Assembly (NCBI RefSeq): GCF_022458985.1
Contig: NC_061770.1
Location: 34,329,599 to 34,393,598 of the forward strand
Direction of reading: 5' to 3'
Length of the DNA: 64,000 nucleotides
Source of the DNA: Mugil cephalus
Lineage: Eukaryota > Chordata > Actinopteri > Mugiliformes > Mugilidae
Position numbers and translations under genes: made by a program. This document shows positions 46,995-61,335 of the stretch, piece after piece; within the stretch, counting starts at the first letter, position 1; each line of letters starts with the position of its first letter. The notes under the pieces were generated by a model. The model was not told where the DNA came from and searched no databases. It worked only from the letters and a program-made list of their open reading frames with translations.

Positions 46995-49900
46995 CTACCA
47001 GCCGTAAGCTCGGGTCCACACGGCTTTCTTCTTGAACTCGGCCGAGCCCTTCAGAGCCAACAGGGCAGCTGAAACAACAACAACAACAACAAAAAAGACC
47101 GTCGGTCCGTCACGTGAAAACATCTCAACGTTCCCGTTTCTGCAGAAATGACTAATTCTGACTATCCCGTCTGTGTCTGTGTGTTGTTGGAGCTATGTTT
47201 TTCTACAGCTGCGTTTTACGCTCTGGATTTCATTGTGTACGCATGCAGCCTGGAGCTCTAACAAACAGGATTAATGCATTCGGCTCCTCAGTCGATTTCT
47301 GTAAACACAGTCACATCTTGTAAGCGGTGCAGTCTTCATCGGTCTGTGTGGAGACAACCAGATTCCAGGATGACATGTCAACAGAGTGAATACTGTTGGT
47401 GCGGTTGAACGGTGGTGGTTAGCACTGAATCTACGATTAAAACGTTTATTGTTGGTCATCATTCCTGTAATTTATGTAACTGCTTCAGCTAAAAAAAAAA
47501 AAAAAAGTGATTACATTTAGTTTAAACTGGATCTATCTACTGTACGTTCCTAATCATTCGTTTCTTTTCAAATTTACGAGTCTTTCTTATTGTAGGACAC
47601 AAATGTAATGTCTTTTTATGAAACCACAACATCCATTTTTTCTTTCTTTTTTTTAAAATTTGAACTAAGTCTCAGAAACATCTGTATAAAAGCAAAAAGC
47701 TGCTCTTTGCCTGAAGAGACACTGCAGCCTTAACTGATCGTAGAGAAAGTCGATCTCATCAGGATTTGTGCAGCACAGTTTGTCCAGATGTGGTATTAAC
47801 TTGCGTCCTGAGATAATCTGATCACAAGATTGGAGACTGGATCACTCAGAACACATTCCTTTAGCGGTAGAACACCAAATGTGACGTCCTCTGTTTGCAT
47901 TTTTCCTCGTTCGTTCAGAAAAAACAAAGACCTGCTACTCTGAGGCGTGCGTCAAAATGTCTTATGCTTTAATGGTGGTTGGCTCACGTTGTCTTGTTGT
48001 AATATTGTTTGTTTTGGCATTGTCTGCCTGTGTCTGTTTTTGTAATTGTCTATTTTATGATACGTAGTTGTGAAGTTTTAAAGTCTTCTGTAAGTACCTG
48101 CCTTGGGACCACAGCTGGAATTTAGCATTTGTGCCAAGTTGGGCACATTTACACTGATGTTAATGCACCAATGTTGATTAATGTGCATTGTCCAAATTCA
48201 TTTAATTAATAAATGAAATGACTGAACATGTCTGTCGTGTGGTAGTTTGCAATAGAAAATGAGCCTTTAGGAATCGCCAGGGGAAAACATTTTGTTGATC
48301 TGAGATCGTATTGGGACTCGACCGATACTTAACATTAAAAGATCGATATGGGATAGGTGGGCAAAAAAAAAAAAAAAAAACTTGATGGGGACAAAAATAA
48401 ATAAATCTGAATGTGAATTAACCAAATAAAATAGTGCACATGGTCAACCAGCAACAGCTGTAATCTGCTCCTCTCTCCCAGTCATTTTCAGTGTATATGT
48501 AGCTTCATAAATTGACTTCAAACTTAAGTGGCTTTGCATTTTGAAATCCCTTGTGCCATCAGCGTCAAAATTTAAATATTGTGTTTTGAGAGACCTTCTT
48601 TAAATGATAAGAACTACGTTTAGTGCTTCATGTTCTCTTTAACATTGGAATGATGTGTTGTTTACCTTTTGCCGTGCTGATGGTCGTGGTTGACAGATTC
48701 TGTTCAGGTCCTTCTGTGATGCTGAAAAGCCAGTCTATGAACTGAGAAACACAACGTCATCAAGACTAACTCAAACTAGAACTCTGACTCATCAGAGGAA
48801 CACAACTATGAAGGTGATGAGTCTATGACACCGAACGGTGCGAGCGGAAACACAAACCTTGTGCGTCTGGCTGCTCCAGGGCTCCTTGTCCAGAAGCAGG
48901 GGCAGACTGTGGGACATTCCCAGCATGCAGTGAGGCAGGGCGAGGTCGGCGAGCCGCTCCTCGCCGTACAGGCCGTGCATCTGCAGGCCGGCGGGTTTGG
49001 GGTCTGGTTGCCATGGGAACCACTGGGCTCTGATGCCCAAGAGGAGGGGCATGACGTGGTCGCCCCAGGAAACAACGGCGGCGGCGAAAAGCTGGAACAG
49101 GAAATCTGTGGCCTTAAGAGAAAAAAAAAAAGAAAAAAGGAATTAGCTCAGAACAACAAAGTAATACAATAGGGTAGGTTAAAAAAATATTTAGACTGAG
49201 GAGCCGGAGCTTGGTAGGAGAGGGACAAAACCACACAACAGTATTAGTCAATATGATGGACTTCTGAGGAATAAATGTGATGCAAGAACTTTCTTGTTTG
49301 CCTGTGAGATGTACTGATTCACTTTAAAACACTTAATGTGAAAAACAACACAAGATGTTGACCTGGCCTGCAAAGTCACTAGACCCCAAAGTGATCCAGA
49401 ATCTGTGAGACGCACTGGAACAATCTACTTGGGTTCATACGTAAATGGCTCTTTAAGTCTCCATTAAAGTAAAAGGCCAGGAGGCTCCAGGTCTGGCATA
49501 CAGACATCACCGAGTTACCTGACTTCCTAAACTCACGTGAGGATGTGACCCTGTGGTCCAGAGCAACATTGTAACAAAGCATGTGTATTCTTCATCCAAG
49601 ATGGATGATATCAAATAATGATGAACGTAAATTGTGTCTACACAAATATAAATGATTCACACAGGCTGAGGCTACGTATGTAGCCTATATACTAAACCAG
49701 TAAGGCTTGTAATCTACGTACGTAACCTACGTACATAACCATTTAAGGCTTGCAACCTACATACGTAGTGTGTAACAATTAATGCTTGTAACCTACGTAT
49801 GGAACCGTTAAGACTTGTAAACTACTTACGTAACCTACGTACATAACGATTAAGGCTTATAACCTACTACATATGTATCCATTTAAGGCTTGTAAGCTAC

Positions 49901-52900
49901 GTACAGAACCGTTACGACGTGTAACTTACGTACGTAACCTACATACATAATTATTAAGGCTTGTAACCTACTACGTACGTATGTAACCATTTAAGGTTTG
50001 TAACCTACGTATGTAACCATTAAGGCTTGTAACCTTCATACGTAACCTATGTATGTAACCATTAAGGCTTGTTAGCTACATACGTAACCTACGTACGTAA
50101 CCATTAAGGCTTGTTAGCTACATTCGGAACCGTTAAGACTTGTAACCTACATACATAGCAGTAACAAATAATGCTTGTAACCTACGTACGTAACCATTTA
50201 GGCTTGTAACCTTCATACGTAGTGTGTAACATTTAATGCTTGTAACCTACGTACGGAACCGTTAAGACTAGTAAACTACTTACGTAACCTACGTACATAA
50301 CGATTAACGCTTGTAACCTACTACGTATGTAACCATTTAAGGCTTGTAACCTATGTACGTAGTGCGTAACAATTCAGGCTTGTAAGCTACGTACGTAACC
50401 TACGTACGGAACCATTAAGGCTTGTAACCTATGTATATATATTTTTGGTGGTTACAACAGCACCTTAAAAGAGCCTTAGTGCGGCGAGCTGCAGCATTTT
50501 GGACCAGTTGGAAGTTTCTGGAGACTTATGGAGGTTGGACCAATAAGAGCAGATGTACAGCAGTTGATCTGTGATGTGAATGTGATGTGATATGACGAGA
50601 ATGACAGTGGTATCTTGTGCTTGGAATGGACCAAGCTGAAAGTAAGTGTACCGAGTAGTCTCGAGGATGACGCCCAGACTCTTTACCTTAAGTTGCAAAT
50701 GAACAACAATTTTTGGCAATTTGGGGGAGTAAGCATGTTTAGCTGTCGCTTCAACTTTCACCTACATCCTAAAGCACGTGGCTCTCGACATATGCTGAGT
50801 TATCTGCGGCATGTGACAACAACCCTTTGACGGGTGGAGGAGCACCATACCGCAGATTTCCAGATCCGTTTAGAAACATACCAGCTTGACGTCTCCGCAG
50901 GCGACAGAGGTTGCACCGTAGGCGACGTTTCGGACATGCCCCATCAGCTCCAGGAGCCACTCCATTCGTTTGGAAACACCTGAAGCAAAGAGAAAACCAC
51001 TTAAGTTGTTTTTTGATAAGGAGAGTGAAGAAGAATTTCCCCACGGGGAGGCATTTCTCTTTTTAAGGCAGGTATTTTGAAGCAGCTCTGAAGTGGTTTC
51101 TGGTCTGACCTGTGTTGGCGCTCACAGCCAGGCGACACTGGTAAAATGTTTGCAGGAGGAACCAGCCCACTCTGCGGCTCGGCCAACCCCGGAGCACCCC
51201 TGCGATTACATCGTTGAGCCCCAGGAGGGGAACTCTTCCCCGAGAGGTCAGGTAAGCCAGGATGAAGCAGGTCTTTTCCATCTGATCCTGAACAATAGGG
51301 AGCAAAGTGGTTTTTATTTATTTATTTATTTTGTCTAATCTATTTTATATTTATTTTTTGGGGGATTTTGCATCCATTTTAAAACGACGTACCTCTGAGA
51401 CTCGGGTGATCCTGTCGATCTCCGTATCCGACATCTCGGACAGACACTTGGTGACACCCACGTACAAATCCACTTCATCGTTCTACGACAAAAATGACAA
51501 AACTTTATCAAGAGCTGAAGATCACAGCTCAGTGGAGTGACCTTCTTTAAATTCGCATCTGTATCATATCTGATGTCAGGAGTCATTGTTAACGATGTTA
51601 ATGAATATGTATATTCAGCCTCCGACACTTAAAATCTTTTATTTAACTTCGGTTGATTTTTCACCGAACTGTAATTGCTTAAAACACGATATAGTCTGTC
51701 AATATTTTTTGTACTTTTAATATATTCACTCTTTATTCATACAGTTTCATGCTCTTAGCTTATATATATATTTATATTCAACTTGACACTGATGCTTTAA
51801 CAAAAAATATTGATAATTGATAAAGTCTTATCTGTATCTGTTGTATCCTATCCTAAGAGTAATCCTATCTTTTACTGTAGTATATCTTTTATGTAATTTC
51901 AATGCTGTCTATTATCTTATTAAATTTAGATTTTACCCCAAGAGTTAACCTATGCTATATCTTATCCTAAGAGTTATCCTATCTTTTATCTTGTCCTAAG
52001 AGTCTTACCTCATCTTAGTGTTATGAATGTATCACAGCAGAAATATGCTTTTGTTCTGATATTATAAAACAAAGGTTTTCTGGATTAAAGTAGTTTATAG
52101 TGTAGAAAATGTCACAGGGCAGAGTGAAGAAAGCTGATATAGAGCTTGGATGGTTTGGCCTGAAAACCAACTCTATCGTTTCATCTGTGCCAAACTTTAA
52201 GAAAATCCGCTGTCTTAAATGTAATCTCTGAAAGTTGATAAGGTTGAGCGCTGTTGACATGTCAGCAGAAGATGAAACACCATCAATAATTCCAGTGTGT
52301 GAACTGCAAATAGCATCAGTTGTGTGTAAACAGCGTGCGCACTTTAAATGTCAATTAAAGCTATTTAACTTTCACTCTGAGAGTAAAATAGCTTAAATCT
52401 GAAAACAGTTCCTACTGCACCTGGATTTGATTGGGCAGGAGGGCGAAGATCTTCTCGGTGATGGAGCACAGGATGGTCCAGCAGTTGTTGGGGGGGTTTG
52501 GGAGGGCCATGGCTTGAGCGAGGCCCTGGAGTAGAGAGCAGCACAGGGGCAGGCGCTGGGACCGGACGTCCTCCTGGAACTGCTGCAAACCCAGACTCTC
52601 GATGTAGACCTGGAGCTTGTCCTCGGCCACGTGCTTCATCCACGAGCCCAGGTTCTCATACAGAAAGGCCCTGGTCTGGTACTGGAGGAGGAGGATGAGA
52701 ATATTCAAAGACATCTATGTCTTTCTTCTACCTTTTCTTATATATAATCTGATAGAGTGGGAAAAAATATGGATATGGCGATATATCGTGATACTTTTTT
52801 GTCCGATACAATATCGGTTTTGAATGTCTTGATATCGATTTTAAAAGAAAGAGATAAAGTCATGTTTGGGCCGATTATGAACAATTTCCACACCTTCACC

Positions 52901-55900
52901 ACCACTTTTTCTGTACAAGTGCAATAAATTGGAAATGGATCATTTGGATTAATCTTGTTTTATGACTAAATTTGTCCAATGAATTATCACTACATCATCT
53001 GATGTACATATATACAACTTGTATTTTAAGCTGCATTTAATACTTCTCAGTGAACTATGTAGAATGTTGCAATATCATAATATCGCAATAATGTATCATC
53101 TCGTGACTCAAGTATCGCGATACGTATCGTATCGTATCGTGAGGTCCTTGCCAATACCCACCCGTATAATCTGATTTATTTATTCTTTAACTTATCAGTT
53201 AATTGTTTTACTCACATACATAGAACTCAAGAAGAACTTACACTTAGACTGTGGACAAGTGGAGGTGAAAGCCAGGAGCCCAGAAACAGAGAAGCACTCT
53301 GGGAGGACTGAGCTTGAGAAGCTGCTAGCGTCACACACTGATGCTGTACATCCTCTCCTGTCAAAGATGGAAATAAACAGACTGAACACTGCACTCTCTG
53401 TCACTTTGTATCCAAGGACTAGCAGAGCCAAACATGTGAGAAGGTTTACCAAAGCTCAGCCTCATCAGAGGAGACAGGACAGCGCTCCAGTTGATGGGGG
53501 GATACTGGAAACTGGCTCCGACCGATGCTAAGGGCGCCAGGGCCGTCTTAACCAGAGCTGGATGGGAGAACTCAGGACCTGGGTCCATGAGGAGAGAAGA
53601 TGTTGGGCTGGATTTTATGAAAAGAGTCATAAAATGTGATTTTTGTTTTTAGTTGTAAACACTTGTGGAATTTTGGATCCAATACCAAGTAAATATAGGG
53701 CCAGTATCGCCGATACCGATACTCTTTCTTGAAATGATGTCATGATTGTTGAATAACTTTTGCCTTTACTTCACTGACTAGGATAAAACACAGTACAAAT
53801 ATTTTAGGTAAATAAACCTGTTTCCATTAATTATCGCTCTCATCACGCTAGCATCAATCCGATACTAGGCATGGTATCGATACTATCGATAAGCCCAGCC
53901 CTAGTGGACACTACAGACCTTTCTTTCCAGCCTCTGCGATGAAGTCAGCGATGGATCTGATGACACTTTTCTCTGAGAGGTAACTGAAATCCTGAGGAAC
54001 TGAGAGAAAGAGGGGACAGTGTGAAGAGGAGAAACAGTGAAATATATATATTTTGACGATCCACAACAGTATACAAAATATATGCACTGCCAATAAATCA
54101 CGAATAAATGTTTGCTGTTAATTCTTAATGTTAATTTAACTCTTTCTTTCTAAATTAATTGTACTATTTTATTTCCAGTGTAACTTTTCCTGATTGTATT
54201 TTTAGGTCTCTCAGGCCACTTAGCTGCCACATCCAAGATGTTGTGGTCTGCATCAAAAACCACTTGTGTGTTGATATTATGGTACCTTTTCCTGTTTACA
54301 TCCACACTTGGAGCAATAATCCTAATACATGTGCCGCCGATTGCACAGACTATTCCAGGGAAGCAGCTATTTGTATAAATGCAGTTTGTTTCTGTTGAAT
54401 TACTCATGGTGTAGTTGGGAAATCAATGAAACTCATGACAAGGTGTTTCCATAAAAATTCTAACTGATTGTTGTGATGGCCCTAAATCACCAGGGTTAGG
54501 ACCACTTAGGACACATTCGGAGGTCTCTTAATATTTGGAGGAGTAGGAGTGATTCTTAGACTTGACAAACTAGTCTAAATTCCAAACATTCTCAGCACTT
54601 AAGATTAAAATGGTACTAAAATACGACCCCTCATGTTAATGCAAAATCTGGCCAGTGTCAGGACACGAAGCCCCTACATACATCCATGTTACCTGCTGTG
54701 TGACTGTGGCTGGTGGACACGTTGGCCAAATGCAAATGGCCGATCAAACAGGCGCTGTTGGACTGCAAACCGATGGCTCCTGAGAATGTGATGATCTGCA
54801 AGTGACAACAAAAACATAGTTCAACCAATAAAAAAAAAATAAGTAAACTGTAAATACAAAGAAAAAAAAAAGGCAACAATTGATTACACATTCTCCAGAG
54901 GCGCAGATAGGTTAGACTGCTAAGACGATACTGTTAGGAGGAACAACGTTAAGTTCTACCTGGGTGATTGCCCGGATGACCTCATTCAGTCTGCTCTGCT
55001 GCAGGGACGAGAGCTCCAACTCGCTCTTCAGCTGCAGAGAAAATCAAACTGTACTATCAAAGAAAGAATTTTTAACTATGGCTCCCACCTATATAGTAAA
55101 TTATGTGTAAATCAGGAAACTGTTTATATTTGATTTTACAAAAACCATTTAATGAACAATTATTTGTAATATTTATAAAAGTTTGCTTATTGTTGTCATC
55201 GGCTCTTTAGTTTTGGGTCTCAGTGTTGAGTTCTCCATTTTTATGGAATCAAGTTAAAGTTTATTTCTAAAAAAAAAAAAAAAAAGGACCCCAAGGTCAG
55301 TATGAAAAAATAAATAAATAAATAACTGGGGCCCAAGATAGATCCATGGGGAACTCCACAGCTAAGAGGTTGATGCAAATGAGGAACACTTGGCCTAGCT
55401 GGACAAACTGGAGAAACTCCTGTCTGAATAATAAGACCCCACATGAGTGAAGAACAGAGGGGTTAACAATGGGTTCACAGACGTTAACAAGAATTAAAAA
55501 CAGGGCAGGGTCATGTAGTTTCAACGTGTAGGTGAATACGACGCTGTGGAGGCTAAGGTCATTTAATATCTGCTGGACATGTTCAACCAACATGTCCTCT
55601 TCTACGATGTGGTGTAAGAAGAAGGAGGACACCTCACGACTGGACAAACTGATACAGAAGGTGGATTCTGTGGTAGGGACAGAACTGGAGTCCCTGGAGC
55701 TGGAGTGGACTTTGAAGAAACTCTGGTCCATCATGAACATTGTCAACCATCCTCTGAACAATACCATAATCAGACAGAGCTGCTCATTCAGTGACAGGCT
55801 GAGGAGGCCGTTTGTATCGAAGGCCATACGACTCTACAACGCCCCCCTGTGAGGAAACGACTGGACTGTGGTGGTGTCACTACTGTATGACTTGATGATC

Positions 55901-58900
55901 TTTCATATCTGTTTCTATGCGATGGAGCTACTGGACATTAACTAGTTATTAAGATCTTCTTTGTTGGGAATATCCTACTAATTAACAGCTAAACTCACAG
56001 TTTGTTTTCAAAACACAGGTTTAATCCTCATCGGCGATCCGTTAAAGCTCGCGGTTTTTGAATTACCATAATTCACAGTGGTTTGCGCCGTTGACAAAAC
56101 CCACACTCAGAGTGTGGCTGAACACTCGGAAACTGTGCCCTTCATGACATCTCAAGGGAATAATGAACTTCCAGCAGCCAACAGCAGCGGGGCGACATCA
56201 TTATCGTAATGGCTGCTTTTTATTCCAGAAAGCACAACTTCCCGGTGTTCAGCCACACTCTGATCACACTTTTTGTGCATTGGTGAGTTGTGGTAATTCA
56301 AATACTTTTTGGAGCTTTTTTTTTTTCTTTAACCACAGGAGGATGTTTAGGTCTTAAAAGGGTTAAATAAAGCAGCTTTGGGACATTCGACTGTGAAGAA
56401 GGAGATCTGTTCATATACTTTGCTGAAAACCAAAGAGCCAAAAAATTAGATCTCTGAGAACTCAGATGCAAAGTGTAGAAGGAGGCGCTTTGCTCAAGGC
56501 ACCTCAACCGAAAGAAGGTCGACCCCATTACCCAATGGTCCGAAAGATGCACACAGCTCCACAAAGGTTTGGTAGTTTTGACTGTAAAGTTTGTGAGAGA
56601 GACAATGTTCTCCCCTTTTAGCTTTCACTTAAATCCATAATGGATTTAAAAGGCCTTGGCACCGGATTATTTCCCAGCTTCCTGTCTACCTGAACACAAG
56701 CCCAACGTCAGAGAAGATCATCAGTGGCAGCGCACGGCTAGATTAAACCGAGCACGTGGCTGAACCTCTTACCTGAATGAGGTAACTCTCTGATCCGACT
56801 AAAGCCACCAGGCCGTTCACTGCGGCCAGTCGCTGCATAGTGGGACAACCCTGCAACGTGAGGACAAGACAAGTCTCAAATCACTCATAACACTCTTATT
56901 TGTAAAGATAAAGAGAGAAATGGGGTGACATTTGTTGTACCTCAGCCAGTAAAATCTTGATCCAAGCAGCCAGAAGACGAGGGTGGATGTCTTCTGCTTT
57001 GCCGTGCCCGGACACCGACAGGCCGTGAACTGCCAAGCCCAAAGCCAGGGAGAAGCCTGGGGTCTGGAAACATGGCAGGGGGGGATACTTCAGACACTTC
57101 TCAGATAGAAACAAGAACTAGAACCACATTGAAACCAGGCCGAAGACATTTGCGACATATCCGGGGAAGTATTTCTTGACAATCCAACACCAACCAAACA
57201 GCTGCCCCGTCAAAAAATAGTGGGAAGCAGCTACTTAGGCTCTCATTGCTGACCTGCTGGCTCTCCTCGGTCAGGGTACGCAGGGTGTTCATGACCTCCT
57301 CAGCCTTGGCAGCGTCAATAAGGCCCCCATTGAATGCCGAGACGCCCACGCATGCCACAGAGTACGCCAAGACCTGCACAGGCGGACGTTAAACTTAAGA
57401 AACAGTTTGAATTTTTTTTTCCTTAGTTGAGTAGTAGGGGGGGTTGCTGTACCTCCTGCAGCATACGTCCCTGCCCGCTGCTGTTCTGCAGGTTGGCCAG
57501 AAGTTTGTCGAGGGTTTGGCTGACGCGGACATGTCGGTCCGTCTGTCCGCTATTGCAGAGGGCCGACAGAACCAGACCCAGACCCAACATACAGCCAGTA
57601 CTGAGGACAGGAAGGAAGAAGGAAGAATAAACCTCTGTTAAAAGTTTGGACGGCACATTTTATAGGGTTGGTAGACGGAGCTGTCACACGGGCCCCAGGC
57701 ACAATAAGCAAAAAACGAAACAAAGGAAGCTAAACACAGGAAAGGCTTGTTGCACAGAATGTCAAAAAGAACATTTCCTCTTCGCAACTAATGAATTATG
57801 AACCAGATACTGAACAATATAAACCTACTACGTGCCCACTTCTCTACTGCATATATATTAAAATATATCCTGACTTGTATTCCAGGTTGGTGTTGAAGGC
57901 GCATTTTTCCAGAGCATCCAGAGAGCTGAAGAGAAGGTCGTTGTCCTTCTGAGCCGAGACGTCACTGGATAACAGAGAAAGACGGGTCAGCGACGAGCGT
58001 TTGAATCAGCACAGTCGTCCTGGACGGATGGTGTACCTGAGGCGTTGCTGGTGCAGACTGGACAGCACCATGCCCAGGGCCAGGCCCGAGTGGAACTGGA
58101 TGGCCTGGGAGTCGTCGGCGGTGGGGGAGCCCGGCAGACCGGCCTGCAACGCTGCCAGGACCTGGACGAGGCCGTCCCTCTGCCACACCACCAGCACGGG
58201 GACCAGCAGCGACAGGGCCAGGCTGGCGCAGGAGCGAGCTATGGCACTGGCGGTGTTCTCACCCGAGTAGGAGCGCTAAGGGTGAGGAGGAGGGGGAGGA
58301 AGGTGTTTGCGATTTGTTCTGTCCATACTAGGCAACGTGCATCAAGACATAGACCGGCCTAATATTGTGTAGGTCTCCCTTGACAACAGTTGTGACTCAT
58401 CAGAGAATGGACATGGACCTTCTGGTGTCTGGTACCAGAAGGTTGTTAGTGAAGGTCTTTGGTTTCTATGAGTTGATTGGAGGGTTCTCTATGGTGGATC
58501 ATCTCCCAGATACTTGATCAGTTTGGGATCTAGTGAATTTGGAGGCCAGGTCAGCACCTTGTGATGTTCTTAATGTTTTTTTGAGTTGTTCTTAAAGCGT
58601 TTGTCAGGTTTTATCCCGCACGAGGGGGCTGGTGCCATCGAGGAGTCTCATTGCTTGGCCGAATTCTGGGAAGAAGTATGTCTTACTTTAGGTGACACAC
58701 TGGGAGTTAGGGTCCCATTCTCACCCCTGGCTGAGTTCCCATTCCCCCTAGATTCATAAATCCACAAAACCTAATTATAGCAATAAAAATCTGGTAATGG
58801 AAACACACCTTTCAATGGAAGCACTTACAAAGCACAACAGTACTTTCTGAAATGCCTGAAATATCGCCTTTATTTTGCAAAAAACTGTAATGGAAACTTA

Positions 58901-61294
58901 CTACTTAACTCTAGATCTGTCCCTGAGACGTAATCTATGGGCTGGACTCAATGTTGCCAAAACAATGTTGGCTCCAAAATGGCAACCAACCACTTTCCTT
59001 GACCTGGCAGCAGTTGGCCAACGCCTTTCTTGAAACGGTTTTGATGGAGCGTTCTATTGCCTGAGTGCATGGTGCCATCCTTACAACTCTACGGGAGTGG
59101 GAGGTAGCTCATAGACTTGCAGAAAAGGAGTGTCATTACTATGGGGTGGGGGTGTCTGGTCTGGTCTAGGTGGGTGCTACATGTCTAAGTAACATCGACA
59201 CGAATGCCAGGTCCAAACGTTTCCCAGCGGTTTCCCATTTAATTGTCACAATGGTCACTGCAGTTGCAGGTAGATGAAACTTACATGCAGGAACCACGGG
59301 AAAACCTGTCCTCCTGCCTTGTAGCTGCTGCTGATGATACTGAGGAGCGTGTCAAGCACCATGGCCAACCAGCTGGCAGTGGGCACAAACTCGGGTCCAG
59401 CCTACGGCGACAGGACAGTCAGTCACATTTAAGACTAAACAGAGTAGCGGTATGAAGATTAGGAGGTTCGTCTTACCCCGAGGCTGCCGTTGCTATCGGC
59501 AGGGAGGCTGCTCTCATACTTGGCGAGGACGGCAGCCAGGCCGCTCAGAGCCAAAATGGAGTTCCCCTGAACGACAGGACTGTCCCTGAAGACGAGACAC
59601 AGAAGCAAGCAGCAGTGGTGAGGCGTGCTGCTTCTCAACAGTTTTGTTTCCCGCGAATCTAAAATGCAGCGATCACAAGCAACGGGACTCACTTCGTAGC
59701 AGTTTTGATGACGTCTGCCAGCTGATCTCTGGCCCTGAGGCAGGAGAAGAAAACCATCAGGAATAAAGAAAAGAAAAGAAACCTACAGAGAATCAGTGGC
59801 CTCCTGCCTGTGTAGCTACAAGCAACAAGTGCTCATATTTTGTGGAGATATTCAAAGTCTTAACCTCCAACAGTTACCAGTTAAGAAAATGTTGGATTAT
59901 CCACATTGTGTATTTATTACTTTAATTGTTTGTCTCAACTCCGTGGTACGGGATTACACTTGAACATGCATCAGCATTATATTAAATACCTGAAATGACA
60001 GAAACCATCTTTGAAAAAACATATTTGATGTGTATTTTAATGTAATTTAGCCCAAGTCCCGTCCACTAACATGAAGGAGGTGGAGCTTATGACCTATACG
60101 GCAGCATCCAACCACCAGGGGGAGCTCTACTTGCTTCGGCTCCACATTTATACTGTCTATGCTTGCAACCAGCCAGATTTTTGATCAATATCTTCTTATG
60201 ACAACCAAAATAAATGTAAAGTTAGTGTATATTCTTCGTTTTCAGTAATTTTTTAGTTTTAAAAAAATGTCTGAAAATCTGAAGGGAAACATCTAAAATC
60301 ATGAGGAAGCTTTTGTTGGTGACGAGGCTCCTGTTATGTTTGCTGCACGTCCGTTAAGTCTTCTGTTGGACTAATGGACGCCACTCATTTTAGTTGAAAT
60401 TTTAATGGTTTTATCTATGCATTTATTCTATTTATCTATTTACTTATTATATTTAGTTATTTAGTCATTTATTGGACTTTTACAGCTGATTTTATTTATC
60501 CTAAGGAGCCCTGGTTTTTATGATCGATTTTTATTATGTGCCTGTGCGCTTATTGTTTCCTTCACTTGCTTGTTTGTTTATTGGATTGACTGACTGTGTA
60601 TGGGATGCATGTGGAAAAGCTGCAAATGAATCGCCCTATTGGGATAAATAAATCTGAATCTAATACAAAATGTATATGGGTTTTATCAGCACAGTTTAAT
60701 GTTCCCTTTTCATAAAAATGCCTGGTTAAATGTATAGTTTGGAACCACCACTACTCAGACAGCTTTTTTTTGTTGCACATAGATGCATGTTAATTCAGTC
60801 TTATATATATTACCAGTCTTTCATTGCACTGTTCTCACTGCTGCAGTTACTTTGCTCCTATGTAATACTGATGTCTGTGTATGTTTGAGTGTTTCTATTC
60901 TGTTCATTCTGAATCCTGATCAGCTGTAGTCAAGCGTCCATACTGTGTCAGTGACTCTCACCACATCCAGGCACAGTGCTGCTTGTACTGCAGCTCTTGT
61001 GGGTCCTCTTTGCCTCGTTTCTGCTGCACTTCCAAGTCGGCACGTCGGCCCTGAACACACATTAAACGCAAAGTAAACAACATGCGCACCGACGACACTA
61101 GAAAAAAAATCCACAAAATATAAAATTCTCATTTTCTTGTTAGACTATGACTTCATGACATCTATAGTAAGTGCTGTTATTGTTTATGAATGATTTTTTG
61201 GTTCTTTAATGTCTCATCGTAATTATATGTATATGTGTAGTTATGTGTGTGCTATATTTATATACTACACATTATTATATGTCATATACATATA

Positions 61295-61335
<41 letters not shown>

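Noticed and set aside
49105..49112. focad acceptor 7 bp further downstream (exon from 49105)
   Set aside because: The upstream exon ends in phase 0, so the exon must start at 49112 (ATDFLFQLF).
33507..50440. CRISPR-like array from regularly spaced repeats
   Set aside because: Repeats are directly adjacent and degenerate, without unique spacers; the host is a vertebrate.
53578..53630. Longer version of the focad exon (acceptor near 53610)
   Set aside because: It would break phase with the preceding exon; the acceptor at 53579-53580 restores KKGPEFSHP and fits the family.
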